Below are positions 1 to 9,189 of a stretch of DNA of 64,000 bases, in pieces. The notes below the pieces were generated by a model that was not told the origin of the DNA, did no database searches, and saw only the letters and a program-made list of their open reading frames with translations. Location: assembly GCA_041691315.1 (NCBI GenBank), contig JBEPUW010000018.1:8483-72482 (forward strand), given 5' to 3'. Position numbers and translations under genes: made by a program. Each line of letters starts with the position of its first letter. Within the stretch, counting starts at the first letter, position 1. This DNA is from Poindextera sp041691315. GTDB lineage: Bacteria; Pseudomonadota; Alphaproteobacteria; Caulobacterales; Caulobacteraceae.

Positions 1-116
1 CGCCGCCCGCGAGCGGGTGCGGCTTCAGCTGAACTGATCGCCCGGCATGGATTTCGGGCGTTGCCCGGGCCGTGCGGGGCGCCTAGTGACAACGGGCACG
101 CTGGAGCTGTCTTCGA
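1..116. other. Leader region before gshB; no gene assigned
   Basis: A plus-strand reading frame is open from the window edge to a TGA at 35-37, so this could be the last 11 codons of an upstream gene cut by the window. It is too short to identify. A GGAGCT sequence just before the ATG at 117 can serve as ribosome binding site for gshB. Confidence 0.3.
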
Positions 117-1064
117 ATGTCCCTGAACGTCGCCATCCAGATGGATCCCGTCGAGGCGATCAATATCGACACCGACACCACCTTCCTGATGATGATGGAG
201 GCGCAGACCCGAGGCCACACGCTCTGGGTCTATGCCCCCGACCACCTGTCGCTGGAGGACGGACGGGTGTTCGCGCGCGGCCGGCCGCTGACCCTGCAGC
301 CGGTGAAGGGCGACCATCACCGGCTGAGTGGCTACGAGACCCGCGACCTGTCCGAAATGGACGTGGTGCTGATGCGCCAGGACCCGCCCTTCGATCTGGC
401 CTACATCACCGCGACCCATTTCCTCGAGCGCATCCACCCGAGGACCCTGGTGGTCAACGACCCCGCCCAGGTGCGCAATGCGCCGGAGAAGCTGTTCGTC
501 ACCGAGTTCGCCGGGGTGCAGCCGCCGACCCTGGTCACCACCGACGCCGAGGCGATCTACGCCTTTCGCGAAAAGCACGGCGACATGGTGCTGAAACCGC
601 TCTACGGCGGCGGCGGCTCCGGGGTGGTAAGGCTGAAGCCCGACGATCCCAATCTCGACGCGCTGCTGGAACTGCACGCCATGATCGGGCGCGAGCCGGT
701 GGTGGCGCAGAAGTTCATCCCGGCCGTCTCCAAGGGCGACAAGCGCATCATCCTGATCGATGGCGAGCCGGTCGGCGCCATCAATCGCATCCCCGCCGAG
801 GGGCAGGTGCGCTCCAACCTGGCGCGCGGCGGCCGCGCCGCGGCGGTCGAACTGACCGTCCGGGATCTGGAGCTTTGCCGCATCATCGGGCCAGCGTTGA
901 AGGCGCGCGGCCTGCTCTTCGTCGGCATCGACGTGATCGGCGACTATATGACCGAGATCAACGTCACCTCGCCCACCGGCGCCCAGCAGCTGAAGCGGTT
1001 CGGCGGCGCCGACGCCGGCGCCCTGCTCTGGGACCGCATCGAGGCGATCCGCGCCGCGGGTTAG
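117..1064 (+). CDS. gshB: Glutathione synthase
   Basis: Second enzyme of glutathione synthesis: joins gamma-glutamylcysteine and glycine using ATP in the cytoplasm. The 315-residue length is normal for bacterial GshB. The N-terminal segment with INIDTDTT is typical of the family, followed by an ATP-grasp domain with the glycine-rich loop LYGGGGSGVVRL near residue 163. The C-terminal part holds RSNLARGG and the metal-ligand region MTEINVTSPTG. The ATG at 117 gives the full family N terminus and follows GGAGCT. The gene ends 4 bases into the end of the convergent NTF2-fold gene. Function is assigned by family motifs with high certainty. Confidence 0.97.
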   Translation: MSLNVAIQMDPVEAINIDTDTTFLMMMEAQTRGHTLWVYAPDHLSLEDGRVFARGRPLTLQPVKGDHHRLSGYETRDLSEMDVVLMRQDPPFDLAYITATHFLERIHPRTLVVNDPAQVRNAPEKLFVTEFAGVQPPTLVTTDAEAIYAFREKHGDMVLKPLYGGGGSGVVRLKPDDPNLDALLELHAMIGREPVVAQKFIPAVSKGDKRIILIDGEPVGAINRIPAEGQVRSNLARGGRAAAVELTVRDLELCRIIGPALKARGLLFVGIDVIGDYMTEINVTSPTGAQQLKRFGGADAGALLWDRIEAIRAAG

Positions 1065-1411
1065 GCAACGACGGGCGTCACCGCGACCGAGACCGCACGC
1101 CAGACCCCGTTGCGTTTGGCGAAGACCCTCAGGAAGCGCTGGTCGATCCGCCGATCGTCCACCTCCAGCTGCAGGCGGCCACGGCTTATGGCCGAGTCGC
1201 CGAAGACCGCAACAAACGGCTCGCTGAACGCCAACGACCTGACCTCGCCCGGCGGGTCGACCATAAGCGCGGCCTTGGTGACGGGCCGGCCCGTGGCGTC
1301 GACGGCGGCGAAGTCGTCGGCCAGAATGTCCGCCAGCGGCGACCGGTCGCGGCGCCGATAGGCGTCGTTCCAGGCGGTGTCCAGGCGGAAGATCTCGGCC
1401 GTATCGTCTAT
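1061..1411 (-). CDS. DUF4440/SnoaL-like NTF2-fold protein without a standard start codon
   Basis: The frame reads as a small NTF2-fold protein: AEIFRLDTAWNDAYRRRD at the N terminus, an ADDFAAVDATGRPVTKAAL segment, and a C terminus RFLRVFAKRNGVWRAVSVAVTP, as in DUF4440/SnoaL-like proteins of about 115-130 residues. The only in-frame ATG (1264) would remove the first half. Between the upstream stop at 1517-1519 and 1264 I find no in-frame ATG, GTG or TTG. The best family-length start is an ATA codon at 1409-1411, five bases after GAGGTG, giving 116 residues. It is the last gene of the map-dapB-amidase-dcd operon. It may use a rare start or be a fresh start-loss pseudogene. The substrate is unknown. 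Confidence 0.6.
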   Translation of the reverse strand: MDDTAEIFRLDTAWNDAYRRRDRSPLADILADDFAAVDATGRPVTKAALMVDPPGEVRSLAFSEPFVAVFGDSAISRGRLQLEVDDRRIDQRFLRVFAKRNGVWRAVSVAVTPVVA

Positions 1412-1427
1412 GGCGTCACCTCGCGAC

Positions 1428-1898
1428 CTACGACCGCGCGCCCTGCGGCCCCTTTTCCTGGTCCTGGTACTTGCCGTCGTAGGGGTGCTCGGCCGGCTCG
1501 TCCAGGCGGTGAAAGATCACCTGGGCGATGGCCCCGCCCTGGGTCAGAACGAGATGCTCCAGGCCGTGATTGGTCAGCTCCAGGGTCAGATAGCCGCGCC
1601 AGCCGGGCTCGATCACCGTATTCTGCACGCAGAGCCCGCGTCGGGCCCAGCTCGACTTGTCGTGGATCACGCCCAGCACGTCGTTGGGCATGGAGAAGTG
1701 CTCGAGCGTGGCGGCGAGCTGGAAGCGGCCGGGGCCGATGACGCATTCGTCGCCGTCGTCGAACTCGTCGCCGAGGTCGACGCGCAGGTCGTAGCCCGCC
1801 GGCCCCACCCCATGGGTCACCCCGCCGTCGCTGGTGCGCTCGGCGAAGGGCGTCACGATGCCCAGGCGGCGGATGGTCTGGCCGGAAAGAATGGTCAT
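1428..1898 (-). CDS. dcd: dCTP deaminase (dUTPase-like fold)
   Basis: Deaminates dCTP to dUTP, feeding dTMP synthesis. The 156-residue protein opens with ILSGQTIRRLGIVTPF and carries GYDLRVDLGDEF, HDKSSWARRGL and VIEPGWRGYLTLELTNHG, the nucleotide-binding and catalytic-glutamate motifs of the Dcd/dUTPase superfamily. It is some 30 residues shorter than the usual alphaproteobacterial Dcd. The ATG overlaps the amidase stop in ATGA, so the two are translationally coupled. A separate dUTPase (dut) lies at about 22 kb. A bifunctional deaminase-dUTPase is possible but not visible from motifs. Confidence 0.85.
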   Translation of the reverse strand: MTILSGQTIRRLGIVTPFAERTSDGGVTHGVGPAGYDLRVDLGDEFDDGDECVIGPGRFQLAATLEHFSMPNDVLGVIHDKSSWARRGLCVQNTVIEPGWRGYLTLELTNHGLEHLVLTQGGAIAQVIFHRLDEPAEHPYDGKYQDQEKGPQGARS

Positions 1899-3247
1899 GA
1901 AGGCTCCAAAGCGGGTGGGGCGGTGAAACCGCCAAGCGCGTCCTCGATCGCCTGGGCGACCGCCAGGGTGCGGGCGTCGCCGCCGCGCGGCCCGATGATC
2001 TGCACGCCGACGGGCAGGCCGTCGGCGGCCTGGCCCGCGGGAAGGGCGGTAGCCGGCAGTCCGCAGGCGGTGGCCAGGGCGATCCAGTCGAGGATCGAAA
2101 AATAGGGAAAAATCTCGCCGGCCGAGCTCTGCAGGCTGCGGTCGCCGAACGGCCGGTGGTCATGGGCGAAGGCGGTCACCGGGGTGATTGGCGCGATGAT
2201 GGCGACCAGGCCGTCGAAAACGCCGTGCGCCTGCTGTCCAAGTCGGGCGCGGGTCTCGTCGGCCGCCAGCCAGTCGGCGTGGCTGAGGGTGGGTGGGTCG
2301 GCCTGCGGCATGTCGGCGGCCAGGGCCGCGGAGAGCAGGGTGCGATAGGTCGGGGTCAGCACCTCCACATCGACCGGCCGCACACGCTCGATGGTTACGC
2401 CATGGGCCTGTAGTTGGAGCGCGAAAGCCTCGATCACCGCGCGGACCTGGCTGTCGAGTGCGAAACTCGGCTCGTCCAGCCAGAGGCCGAGCTTGAGGTC
2501 CTTCAGCGTCATCGGCGCCGTCTCAGGCGGCGTCGAACCCTGTGCGATCACCGACAGCAGCAGGCGAAGGTCGCGGGCCGAGCGCGCCATCGGCCCGACC
2601 ACGTTCAGGTCGCGGGAGGCGACCGTACCGGGCGCGGGCGGCACGTGGCCGGCCTGGGAGACCAGGCCCCAGGTCGGCTTATGCGAGAAGACGCCGCAAA
2701 AGTTCGCCGGTACGCGCAGCGAGCCGCCAATGTCCGAGCCGATCTCAAGCGCCGTCACGCCCGCCGCCAGCGCCGCCGCCGCCCCGCCGGAAGATCCGCC
2801 AGGGGTGCGCTCCGGGTTCCAGGGATTGTTGGTGGTTCCGTAAAGGGCGTTGAAGCTCTGCCAGTCGCCGGCCATCACCGGCGTATTGGTCTTGCCCCAG
2901 ATCACCGCGCCGGCCTGCCGGGTGCGGGCGACGACATCGGCGTCGCCGGCTGGCCGATTCAGCAGGTCCTTCAGGCCGGCCGAGGCCGGCATGCCCTCGA
3001 CGTCGAAAGTGTCCTTGATGGTCATCGGCAGGCCGGCCAGGGCGCCCAAGGGCTCGCCCCTGGCCCGCCGTTCGTCGATGGCGCCGGCCTGCCGCCGGGC
3101 GCGGTCGAGATCGGTGGTCACCACCGCGTTGATCTGGGCGTGGCAGGCCCGATGCCGCTGCACCGCCGCGTCGAGCAGTTCGACGGCGCTGACTTTCCGG
3201 ACGTCCAGCATCTGCAGCTGGGCGGTGGCGTCGAGGGTGTCAGTCAT
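1895..3247 (-). CDS. Amidase signature family hydrolase
   Basis: A 450-residue amidase signature (AS) enzyme that hydrolyses an amide bond by a Ser-cisSer-Lys triad. The Lys lies in GLPMTIKDTFDVEGM, the cis-Ser in RTPGGSSGGAAAALA and the nucleophile Ser in GSDIGGSLRVPA. The ATG at 3247 overlaps the dapB stop, so I prefer it to the longer open frame, which runs into dapB. The gene sits between dapB and dcd with overlapping ends on both sides. The substrate is not predictable: AS enzymes include GatA-like, fatty-acid amide and xenobiotic amidases. There is no gatB or gatC next to it, so a tRNA amidotransferase role is unlikely. Confidence 0.9.
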   Translation of the reverse strand: MTDTLDATAQLQMLDVRKVSAVELLDAAVQRHRACHAQINAVVTTDLDRARRQAGAIDERRARGEPLGALAGLPMTIKDTFDVEGMPASAGLKDLLNRPAGDADVVARTRQAGAVIWGKTNTPVMAGDWQSFNALYGTTNNPWNPERTPGGSSGGAAAALAAGVTALEIGSDIGGSLRVPANFCGVFSHKPTWGLVSQAGHVPPAPGTVASRDLNVVGPMARSARDLRLLLSVIAQGSTPPETAPMTLKDLKLGLWLDEPSFALDSQVRAVIEAFALQLQAHGVTIERVRPVDVEVLTPTYRTLLSAALAADMPQADPPTLSHADWLAADETRARLGQQAHGVFDGLVAIIAPITPVTAFAHDHRPFGDRSLQSSAGEIFPYFSILDWIALATACGLPATALPAGQAADGLPVGVQIIGPRGGDARTLAVAQAIEDALGGFTAPPALEPS

Positions 3248-4061
3248 CGGCGGTCTTGAACCCCAATACGTCCTGCATGTCGTAGAGGCCGGGCGGCCTG
3301 TCGGCGACCCAGAGCGCCGCGGCCAGCGCGCCGCGCGCGAACAGGCTGCGGTCGCGGGCGGAATGGGACAGGGTGACGACCTCATCCTCGGCGATGAAGC
3401 TGACGCTGTGCTCGCCGACCAGGCCGCCGCCGCGCATCACCGAAAAGCCGATGGCGCCTGGCGCGCGCGCGCCAACCTGCGTGTCGCGGCCGCGTTCGGC
3501 CAGCTGTTCGAGCTTGCCGCCCCGCGCCTGCGCCGCCGCCTCGCCCAGCATCAGAGCGGTGCCGGACGGCGCGTCGACCTTGCGCCGATGGTGAGCCTCG
3601 AACACCTCGATGTCCCAGTCGTCGGCCGGCAGCCGGCGCGCCACCTGGTCGACCAGGCCGCGCAGCAGATTGACGCCGAGCGAGAAGTTGCGCGAGCGGA
3701 CGATGGCCACGCGGGTGGCGGCGTCGGCGATGACCGCGTCGTCCTCGGCCGAGCCGCCGGTATAGCCGATGACCAGGGCCGGCGACCCGCGCTCAGCGGC
3801 GCGCCGGGCCAGGGCTTCAGAGGCCTTCGGGGTGGTGAAGTCGATGACCACGTCGCTGGCCGCCAGGACCGCGTCGAGGTTGCTGAGCGTATGGCCGTCG
3901 ATCACTTGGCCTTCATGCCCCGGCTGATCGAATACCGCTGCCACAGCGGCGTCCCGGTGCGCCGCGACGACGGCGATGACGGCGCGGCCCATATGGCCGA
4001 GCGCGCCGGCGACGCCGATCTTCAGCGGTGCGGGCCGCCCCTTGGTCTCAGGCTCGCTCAT
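3240..4061 (-). CDS. dapB: 4-hydroxy-tetrahydrodipicolinate reductase
   Basis: Reduces the dihydrodipicolinate precursor with NAD(P)H in lysine and meso-diaminopimelate synthesis, and so supplies peptidoglycan. The 273-residue protein has the Rossmann motif GVAGALGHMGRAV at its N terminus and the catalytic/substrate motif EAHHRRKVDAPSGTAL in the middle. FSLGVNLL, usual in this family, is also present. It lies 7 bases after map and overlaps the amidase start by a few bases, in a leftward operon. Family assignment is firm. Confidence 0.96.
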   Translation of the reverse strand: MSEPETKGRPAPLKIGVAGALGHMGRAVIAVVAAHRDAAVAAVFDQPGHEGQVIDGHTLSNLDAVLAASDVVIDFTTPKASEALARRAAERGSPALVIGYTGGSAEDDAVIADAATRVAIVRSRNFSLGVNLLRGLVDQVARRLPADDWDIEVFEAHHRRKVDAPSGTALMLGEAAAQARGGKLEQLAERGRDTQVGARAPGAIGFSVMRGGGLVGEHSVSFIAEDEVVTLSHSARDRSLFARGALAAALWVADRPPGLYDMQDVLGFKTADD

Positions 4062-4068
4062 CGGGCGA

Positions 4069-4818
4069 TCAGTCGACCAGGGTGACGACGACGGGGCCGC
4101 GCGGCGTGGCCACCAGCGTGTGTTCGTACTGCACCGTCGGCCGTTCGCCCTCGGCGGTCAGCGTCCAGCCGTCGTCGGTGTCCAGGGCCCATTCCGAGCC
4201 CATCGACAGGAACGGCTCGATGGTGAAGACCGAGCCGGCGGCGATGCGGCGCTGGTCGCCGGGCTCGTACCAGGTGGCGATCTCCTTCGGGTCCTCGTGC
4301 AGGGCGTCGCCGACCCCGTGGCTGGCGAGGTTGCGGATCAGCGTATAGCCGTTGCGATCGGCGAAGCCCTGGATGGCGCGGCCGATCTCGTTCAGCCGCC
4401 CGCCGGCCCTCACCGCCCGTACCCCCGTCCACATGGCGCGGCGGCCGTCGCGAGCCAGCCTTTCGATCCGCGGCGAAACCGGGGGCATCGCGAAACTGCC
4501 GCCGGTGTCGGCGAAGACGCCGTCGATCTCTGCCGAGACGTCGATATTGACCAGGTCGCCGGCCTTCAAGGCGCGGTCGCCGGGGATGCCATGGGCGATC
4601 TGCGGAAAGACCGAAATGCAGGTCGCGCCGGGAAAATCGTAGGTGACCTCCGGCGCGGAGCGGGCGCCTTCGCGCTCCAGCATGGCGCGGCCAAGCGCGT
4701 CCAGCTCGCCGGTGGTCATGCCGGGCTCCATGGCCCGGGCCATGGCGGTCATGGTGCGCGCGACGAGGCGGCCCACACGGCGCAGGCTGGTCAGTTGGTC
4801 TTCGCTGCCGATGGTCAT
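4069..4818 (-). CDS. map: Type I methionine aminopeptidase
   Basis: Removes the initiator methionine from new proteins. The 249-residue length matches type I enzymes without an extension. Visible metal-site motifs are NIDVSAEIDGVFADTGGSF (two aspartates), SHGVGDALHE, FTIEPF and QYEHTLV. The substrate histidine is in QIAHGIPGD. It is the first gene of the leftward operon leading to dapB. The ATG at 4818 follows a GCGAAGGGA sequence. It could be one of two map paralogues in the genome, since many alphaproteobacteria have more than one. Confidence 0.95.
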   Translation of the reverse strand: MTIGSEDQLTSLRRVGRLVARTMTAMARAMEPGMTTGELDALGRAMLEREGARSAPEVTYDFPGATCISVFPQIAHGIPGDRALKAGDLVNIDVSAEIDGVFADTGGSFAMPPVSPRIERLARDGRRAMWTGVRAVRAGGRLNEIGRAIQGFADRNGYTLIRNLASHGVGDALHEDPKEIATWYEPGDQRRIAAGSVFTIEPFLSMGSEWALDTDDGWTLTAEGERPTVQYEHTLVATPRGPVVVTLVD

Positions 4819-4983
4819 GACGCATCCCTTCGCGTCGCCGAACCTCGCCTAAGCGGCGGCAGGGCGCAAGCCGAGGCATCGGTCAAATCGCCGGCGGCGG
4901 TTGTGGGCGCGGGACGGCGTCGGTAGGGTGCCGGCCCCGGGCGGGGGAGGGGCCTCGCCGCAATCAAAAAACCAAAGTACGGC

Positions 4984-7272
4984 ATGAGCGATTCCGAACA
5001 ACGCACCTTTACCGACGAAGAGGCCCTGGCCTTCCACCGCCACCCGTCGCCGGGCAAGATCGCCGTGGTCGCGACCAAGCCGATGGACACCGAGCGCGAC
5101 CTCAGCCTGGCCTATTCGCCAGGCGTCGCCGTGCCGGTGCGCGCCATCGCCGAGAACCCGGACGCGGCCTACGACTATACCTCGAAGGGCAATCTGGTCG
5201 CCGTGATCTCCAACGGCACCGCCATTCTGGGGCTCGGCGACCTGGGCGCCCTGGCGTCGAAACCGGTGATGGAGGGCAAGGCCGTGCTCTTCAAGCGTTT
5301 CGCCGACGTCGATTCGATCGACATCGAGATCACCTCGCGCGATCCGGACGAGATCATCACCGTGGTGAAGAATATCGGCGTCACCTTCGGCGGCATCAAT
5401 CTGGAGGACATCAAGAGCCCGGAGTGCTTCCGCATCGAGACCGAGCTGCAGGAGCTGCTCGACATCCCGGTCTTCCACGACGACCAGCACGGCACCGCGG
5501 TCATTTCGGCCGCCGGCCTGATCAACGCCTGCTTCATCACCGGCCGCGAGCTGAAGGACGTGAAGCTGGTCCTGAACGGCGCCGGGGCGGCGGGCATCGC
5601 CTCGCTCGAGCTGGTCAAGGCCATGGGGGTGCGGGCCGAGAACTGCATCGCCGTCGACACCAAGGGGGTCATCTACCAGGGCCGCGCCGAGTCGATGAAC
5701 CAGTGGAAGTCGGCTCATGCGGTCGATACCGACAAGCGCACCCTGGCCGAGGCCATGGTCGGCGCCGACGTCTTCATGGGGCTTTCGGTCAAGGGCGCGG
5801 TCACCCAGGACATGATCAAGTCGATGGCGCCCAATCCGATCATCTTCGCCATGGCCAATCCCGACCCGGAGATCACCCCGGAGGAGGTGCTGGCGGTGCG
5901 CTCCGACGCCATCATCGCCACCGGACGTTCGGACTATCCGAACCAGGTCAACAACGTGCTGGGCTTTCCCTACATCTTCCGCGGCGCCCTGGACGTGCGC
6001 GCCCGGCGGGTCAATCACGAGATGAAGATCGCCTGCGCCGAGGCCCTGGCCATGCTGGCGCGCGAGGACGTGCCCGACGAGGTCGCCGCCGCCTATCACG
6101 GCCGGGCGCTGAAGTTCGGGCCGGAATACATCATACCGGCGCCGTTCGACCCCAGGCTGATCTGGTACATCCCGCCCTTCATCGCCCAGGCGGCGATGGA
6201 TTCCGGCGTGGCGCGCAAGCCGATCGAGGACATGGACGCCTATCGCGCCGGCCTTGCCCAGCGGCTCGACCCCTCCGCCGGCTTCCTGCAGAAGATCTCC
6301 GGCGCGGTGGTCCAGGCGCCCAAGCGCCGCATCGTCTTCGCCGAGGGCGAGGAGGCCAGCGTCATCCGCGCCGCCTACGCCTTCCAGAACGGCGGCCTCG
6401 GCCAGGCCATCCTGGTCGGACGCGAGGAGCTGGTGCACCAGAACATGCGCCTGGTCGGCGTCGAACCGGACGCCTGCGGGCTGGAGATCATCAACGCCCG
6501 GGTCTCCGAGCGGAACGCCGAATATGTCGAGTTCCTCTACAGCCGCCTGCAGCGCGAGGGCTATCTGATCCGCGACGTGCAGCGGCTGATCAACCAGGAC
6601 CGCAACTCCTTCGCCGCCTCGATGGTGGCCATGGGCCACGCCGACGGCCTGGTCACCGGCGTCACGCGCAGCTTCGACCAGGTGCTTGAAGAGGTGATGC
6701 GGGTGATCGATCCCGCGCCGGGCGGGCGGGTGATCGGCATGTCGATCGTGCTGGCCAAGGGCCGCACCCTGTTCATCGCCGACACCAACATCACCGAAAT
6801 GCCGGAAGCCGAGGAGCTGGTCGAGATCGCCATCGAGGCGGCGCACGCCGTACGCGACCTGGGCTTCGAGCCCAAGCTGGCCTTCATGTCCTATTCCACC
6901 TTCGGCAATCCCATGGGCGAGCGCTCGGAAAAGGTGCGCGACGCCGTGGCCCTGATGGACCAGATGGACATCGACTTCCAGTACGAGGGCGAGATGCCCC
7001 CGGAACTGGCTTTGGAGCCCGAAAAGCGCGGCAACTTCCCCTTCATGCGCCTGACCGGCGAGGCCAATGTGCTGATCATGCCGGCCATCCACTCGGCCTC
7101 AATCTCCACCAAGCTGGTCCAGGCGCTTGGCGGGGCGACGGTGGTCGGGCCGGTGCTGCTCGGTCTGTCGAAATCAGTGCAGATCTGCCCGCTCTCGGCC
7201 TCGGTGTCGAAGATCCTGCAGATGGCCACCATGGCCGCCTACGAGCGGCCTCATGCCGAGGCGAAGGCTTAA
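4984..7272 (+). CDS. maeB: NADP-dependent malic enzyme with phosphotransacetylase-like domain
   Basis: Converts malate to pyruvate, CO2 and NADPH. The 762 residues fit the long MaeB type. Residues ~1-430 form the malic-enzyme part, with YSPGVAVP, GNLVAVISNGTAILGLGD, HDDQHGTAVI and the nucleotide-binding LNGAGAAGIASLEL. Residues ~435-762 form a phosphotransacetylase-like domain (RIVFAEGEEASVIRAA, then GPVLLGLSKSVQICP). In known MaeB proteins this C-terminal domain is regulatory and binds acetyl-CoA. Divergent from map. A hairpin follows 13 bases after the stop. Confidence 0.97.
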   Translation: MSDSEQRTFTDEEALAFHRHPSPGKIAVVATKPMDTERDLSLAYSPGVAVPVRAIAENPDAAYDYTSKGNLVAVISNGTAILGLGDLGALASKPVMEGKAVLFKRFADVDSIDIEITSRDPDEIITVVKNIGVTFGGINLEDIKSPECFRIETELQELLDIPVFHDDQHGTAVISAAGLINACFITGRELKDVKLVLNGAGAAGIASLELVKAMGVRAENCIAVDTKGVIYQGRAESMNQWKSAHAVDTDKRTLAEAMVGADVFMGLSVKGAVTQDMIKSMAPNPIIFAMANPDPEITPEEVLAVRSDAIIATGRSDYPNQVNNVLGFPYIFRGALDVRARRVNHEMKIACAEALAMLAREDVPDEVAAAYHGRALKFGPEYIIPAPFDPRLIWYIPPFIAQAAMDSGVARKPIEDMDAYRAGLAQRLDPSAGFLQKISGAVVQAPKRRIVFAEGEEASVIRAAYAFQNGGLGQAILVGREELVHQNMRLVGVEPDACGLEIINARVSERNAEYVEFLYSRLQREGYLIRDVQRLINQDRNSFAASMVAMGHADGLVTGVTRSFDQVLEEVMRVIDPAPGGRVIGMSIVLAKGRTLFIADTNITEMPEAEELVEIAIEAAHAVRDLGFEPKLAFMSYSTFGNPMGERSEKVRDAVALMDQMDIDFQYEGEMPPELALEPEKRGNFPFMRLTGEANVLIMPAIHSASISTKLVQALGGATVVGPVLLGLSKSVQICPLSASVSKILQMATMAAYERPHAEAKA

Positions 7273-7285
7273 CCCCCCGCCAGGC

Positions 7286-7304
7286 GGAGCGCATTTCGCG
7301 CTCC
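7286..7304 (+). terminator. Hairpin after maeB
   Basis: Stem GGAGCGC / GCGCTCC with loop ATTTC, 13 bases after the maeB stop. There is no clean T-run, so termination is probable but not certain. The same stem occurs at 11333-11351 after mlaF with another loop. Confidence 0.5.
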
Positions 7305-7463
7305 GGCGTTAAGCGACAACAGGTCTTCGCGGCACACTTTGCCTTTTTTTGGCGCCGACCGGGTTGCAGGGTCCCGGCGGACCCCTCAACTGAGGGCTAT
7401 CGGGACGTCGGCGAACTTTGAGGGGCCGGCGATTGAAGGACGGGACATCTTGCAGGTCGAACA

Positions 7464-8495
7464 GTGAGGGTCGGTCCGGTTCGCCAGGTCGGTCAGGCGT
7501 TTCTGGTTGCAGCCGCGACCACCGCTCTTGTCGCGGCCTTCGGGCCCGCAAAGGCGCAGACGGTCCGCGCCCAGGACAGGCCCGAGGCGGATGCGCCCGC
7601 GGAGGCTCAAGCGCTGCCAGCTCCGGACGGCGCGGACGCGTCGACGACCGCGCCTCGCCCTGACAGCGCCACCGGCTTGATCCCCGATCCCTGGTCGGGT
7701 CCCAATCACACCTCCTATCGCGTGACCCGGGCCATCGACCGCGCGGCCATCGCCCCGGTGATCCGCACCTATGTTCGCGTCGTTCCGAGTCCGGTCCGCA
7801 CCGGGTTGGACAACGCCATAAGCAATCTCGACGAGCCGCGGACCGTCGCCAACGATGTTCTGCAGGGGCGGTTCAGGCCGGCCGGCAAGGCGACCGCACG
7901 GTTCGTGATCAATTCGACCGTCGGGGTCGCGGGCCTTGTCGACGTAGCCACCCGGATCGGGATCGAAAAGCATGAGTCCGACTTCGGCCAGACCCTCGGC
8001 CGTTATGGGGTGAGGTCGGGACCCTACATCTTCGTTCCTCTGGCCGGGCCGAGCAGCCTGCGCGACGGCGCGGGCCGGCTGGTCGATATCTTCGCAGATC
8101 CGCTAGGCCTTTTAGTCGGCGGGCTGGGCACCGTCTTTGGCGACGTGCGGGCCGGTGTCGGGACCGTCACCGAGCGAACCAACGCCGACGACCAGCTGCG
8201 CCAGGTGGACAGCACCTTCACCAATCCCTACGCCTCGATCAGGTCGGCCTATTCGCAACAGCGGGCCAGTAAGATTTCTGTCGCGCGCGGCCGCGGCCAG
8301 GACGATGTGAGCCAGTTGCCGGATTTCGGTTCGGCGCCACAAATTGCGCCTTCGGCCCGGGCTAGACCGACGGCCGCCAAGCCCATCCCCGCCGATCCCG
8401 TTCCACCCGGCCTTGCCCCGCCCAGCTCTGCTCCATCCAGGCCAACTCCCCCTGCCCCACCTTGTCGACATCTGGAATGTTATGACGCGCCATAG
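7464..8495 (+). CDS. mlaA: MlaA-like (VacJ) phospholipid transport protein
   Basis: Outer-membrane part of the Mla system, which removes misplaced phospholipids from the outer leaflet. The 343-residue protein starts at GTG (7464), has an N-terminal hydrophobic signal (QAFLVAAATTALVAAFGPAKA) and then the VacJ domain, with RFVINSTVGVAGLVDVATRIG, FGQTLGRYGVRSGPYIFVPLAGPS and DPLG. The signal has no lipobox cysteine, unlike E. coli MlaA. A proline-rich tail follows ~residue 290. Its last 14 bases overlap mlaC. It opens a five-gene mla operon. Confidence 0.9.
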   Translation: MRVGPVRQVGQAFLVAAATTALVAAFGPAKAQTVRAQDRPEADAPAEAQALPAPDGADASTTAPRPDSATGLIPDPWSGPNHTSYRVTRAIDRAAIAPVIRTYVRVVPSPVRTGLDNAISNLDEPRTVANDVLQGRFRPAGKATARFVINSTVGVAGLVDVATRIGIEKHESDFGQTLGRYGVRSGPYIFVPLAGPSSLRDGAGRLVDIFADPLGLLVGGLGTVFGDVRAGVGTVTERTNADDQLRQVDSTFTNPYASIRSAYSQQRASKISVARGRGQDDVSQLPDFGSAPQIAPSARARPTAAKPIPADPVPPGLAPPSSAPSRPTPPAPPCRHLECYDAP

Positions 8496-9150
8496 ATTGA
8501 AACCGCCCCTGATCCAGGCCGCCATGGCCGTCGCGCTGGCGTTCGGCGGGACCTTCGCCGCCTTGACCCTGACGCCCCGCGTATCGCACGCCCAGGCCGG
8601 CCGCGACGCGCAGGCCGAACAGTTCGTCGGCGTCCAGGCGCAGCGCATCGTCTCCATCCTCGACGACCACGCGACCAGCCCGGCCGATCGGACCCGCGCC
8701 TTCCGCGCCGTGGTCGACCAGATCGCCGACGTGCCGCGGATCACCACCTTCGTGCTCGGCAAGTACGCGCGCAGCATCACGCCGGCGCAGATGCAGCGTT
8801 TCGCGCCGGTCTTCCGCGCCTATGAGCAGAGCGTCTACGAGACCCAGCTGAGCAATTTCAACGGCAAGGTCGTCAAGGTGACCGGATCGGTGGTCCGCAA
8901 ACCGGGCGACGTCGTCGTCAACACCATCATCGGCGGCCCCGGCTACAAGCGGCCCCTGGCGGTGTCCTGGCGGGTCCTGGGCGGCGGCGGCTCCTGGAAG
9001 GTGGTCGATGTCCAGGCCGCCGGAGTCTGGCTGGCGATCACCCAGCAGCAGGACTTCGTCTCGACGATCGACAACAACGGCGGCAATATCGACGCCCTGA
9101 TCGCGCAACTCCAGCAACAGAGCCAGCACAGGACCGCCCGCCAGCGCTAA
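8482..9150 (+). CDS. mlaC: MlaC-like periplasmic phospholipid carrier
   Basis: Periplasmic shuttle that carries phospholipid between the outer-membrane MlaA and the inner-membrane MlaDEF. The 222-residue protein has a signal sequence ending near VSHAQA and the MlaC (Tol-Tol/Ttg2) fold, with QRIVSILDD, FVLGKYARSITPAQMQRFAPVFRAYEQSVYETQL and a C-terminal WKVVDVQAAGVWLAITQQQDF. The ATG at 8482 lies inside the end of mlaA in another frame, which points to translational coupling. The next gene, mlaD, is 39 bases away. Confidence 0.92.
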   Translation: MTRHRLKPPLIQAAMAVALAFGGTFAALTLTPRVSHAQAGRDAQAEQFVGVQAQRIVSILDDHATSPADRTRAFRAVVDQIADVPRITTFVLGKYARSITPAQMQRFAPVFRAYEQSVYETQLSNFNGKVVKVTGSVVRKPGDVVVNTIIGGPGYKRPLAVSWRVLGGGGSWKVVDVQAAGVWLAITQQQDFVSTIDNNGGNIDALIAQLQQQSQHRTARQR

Positions 9151-9189
9151 GAGGCGGGCGCTGTCGGCATCGGAATCGGGAGGGGGCGC

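Noticed and set aside
1408..2163. Minus-strand frame over dcd and the amidase end
   Set aside because: Arg/Pro-rich out-of-frame reading of two recognisable genes.
4849..7092. Long minus-strand open frame opposite maeB
   Set aside because: It mirrors the maeB reading frame, is His/Asp/Gly-rich in the way of antisense high-GC frames, and has no family motifs.
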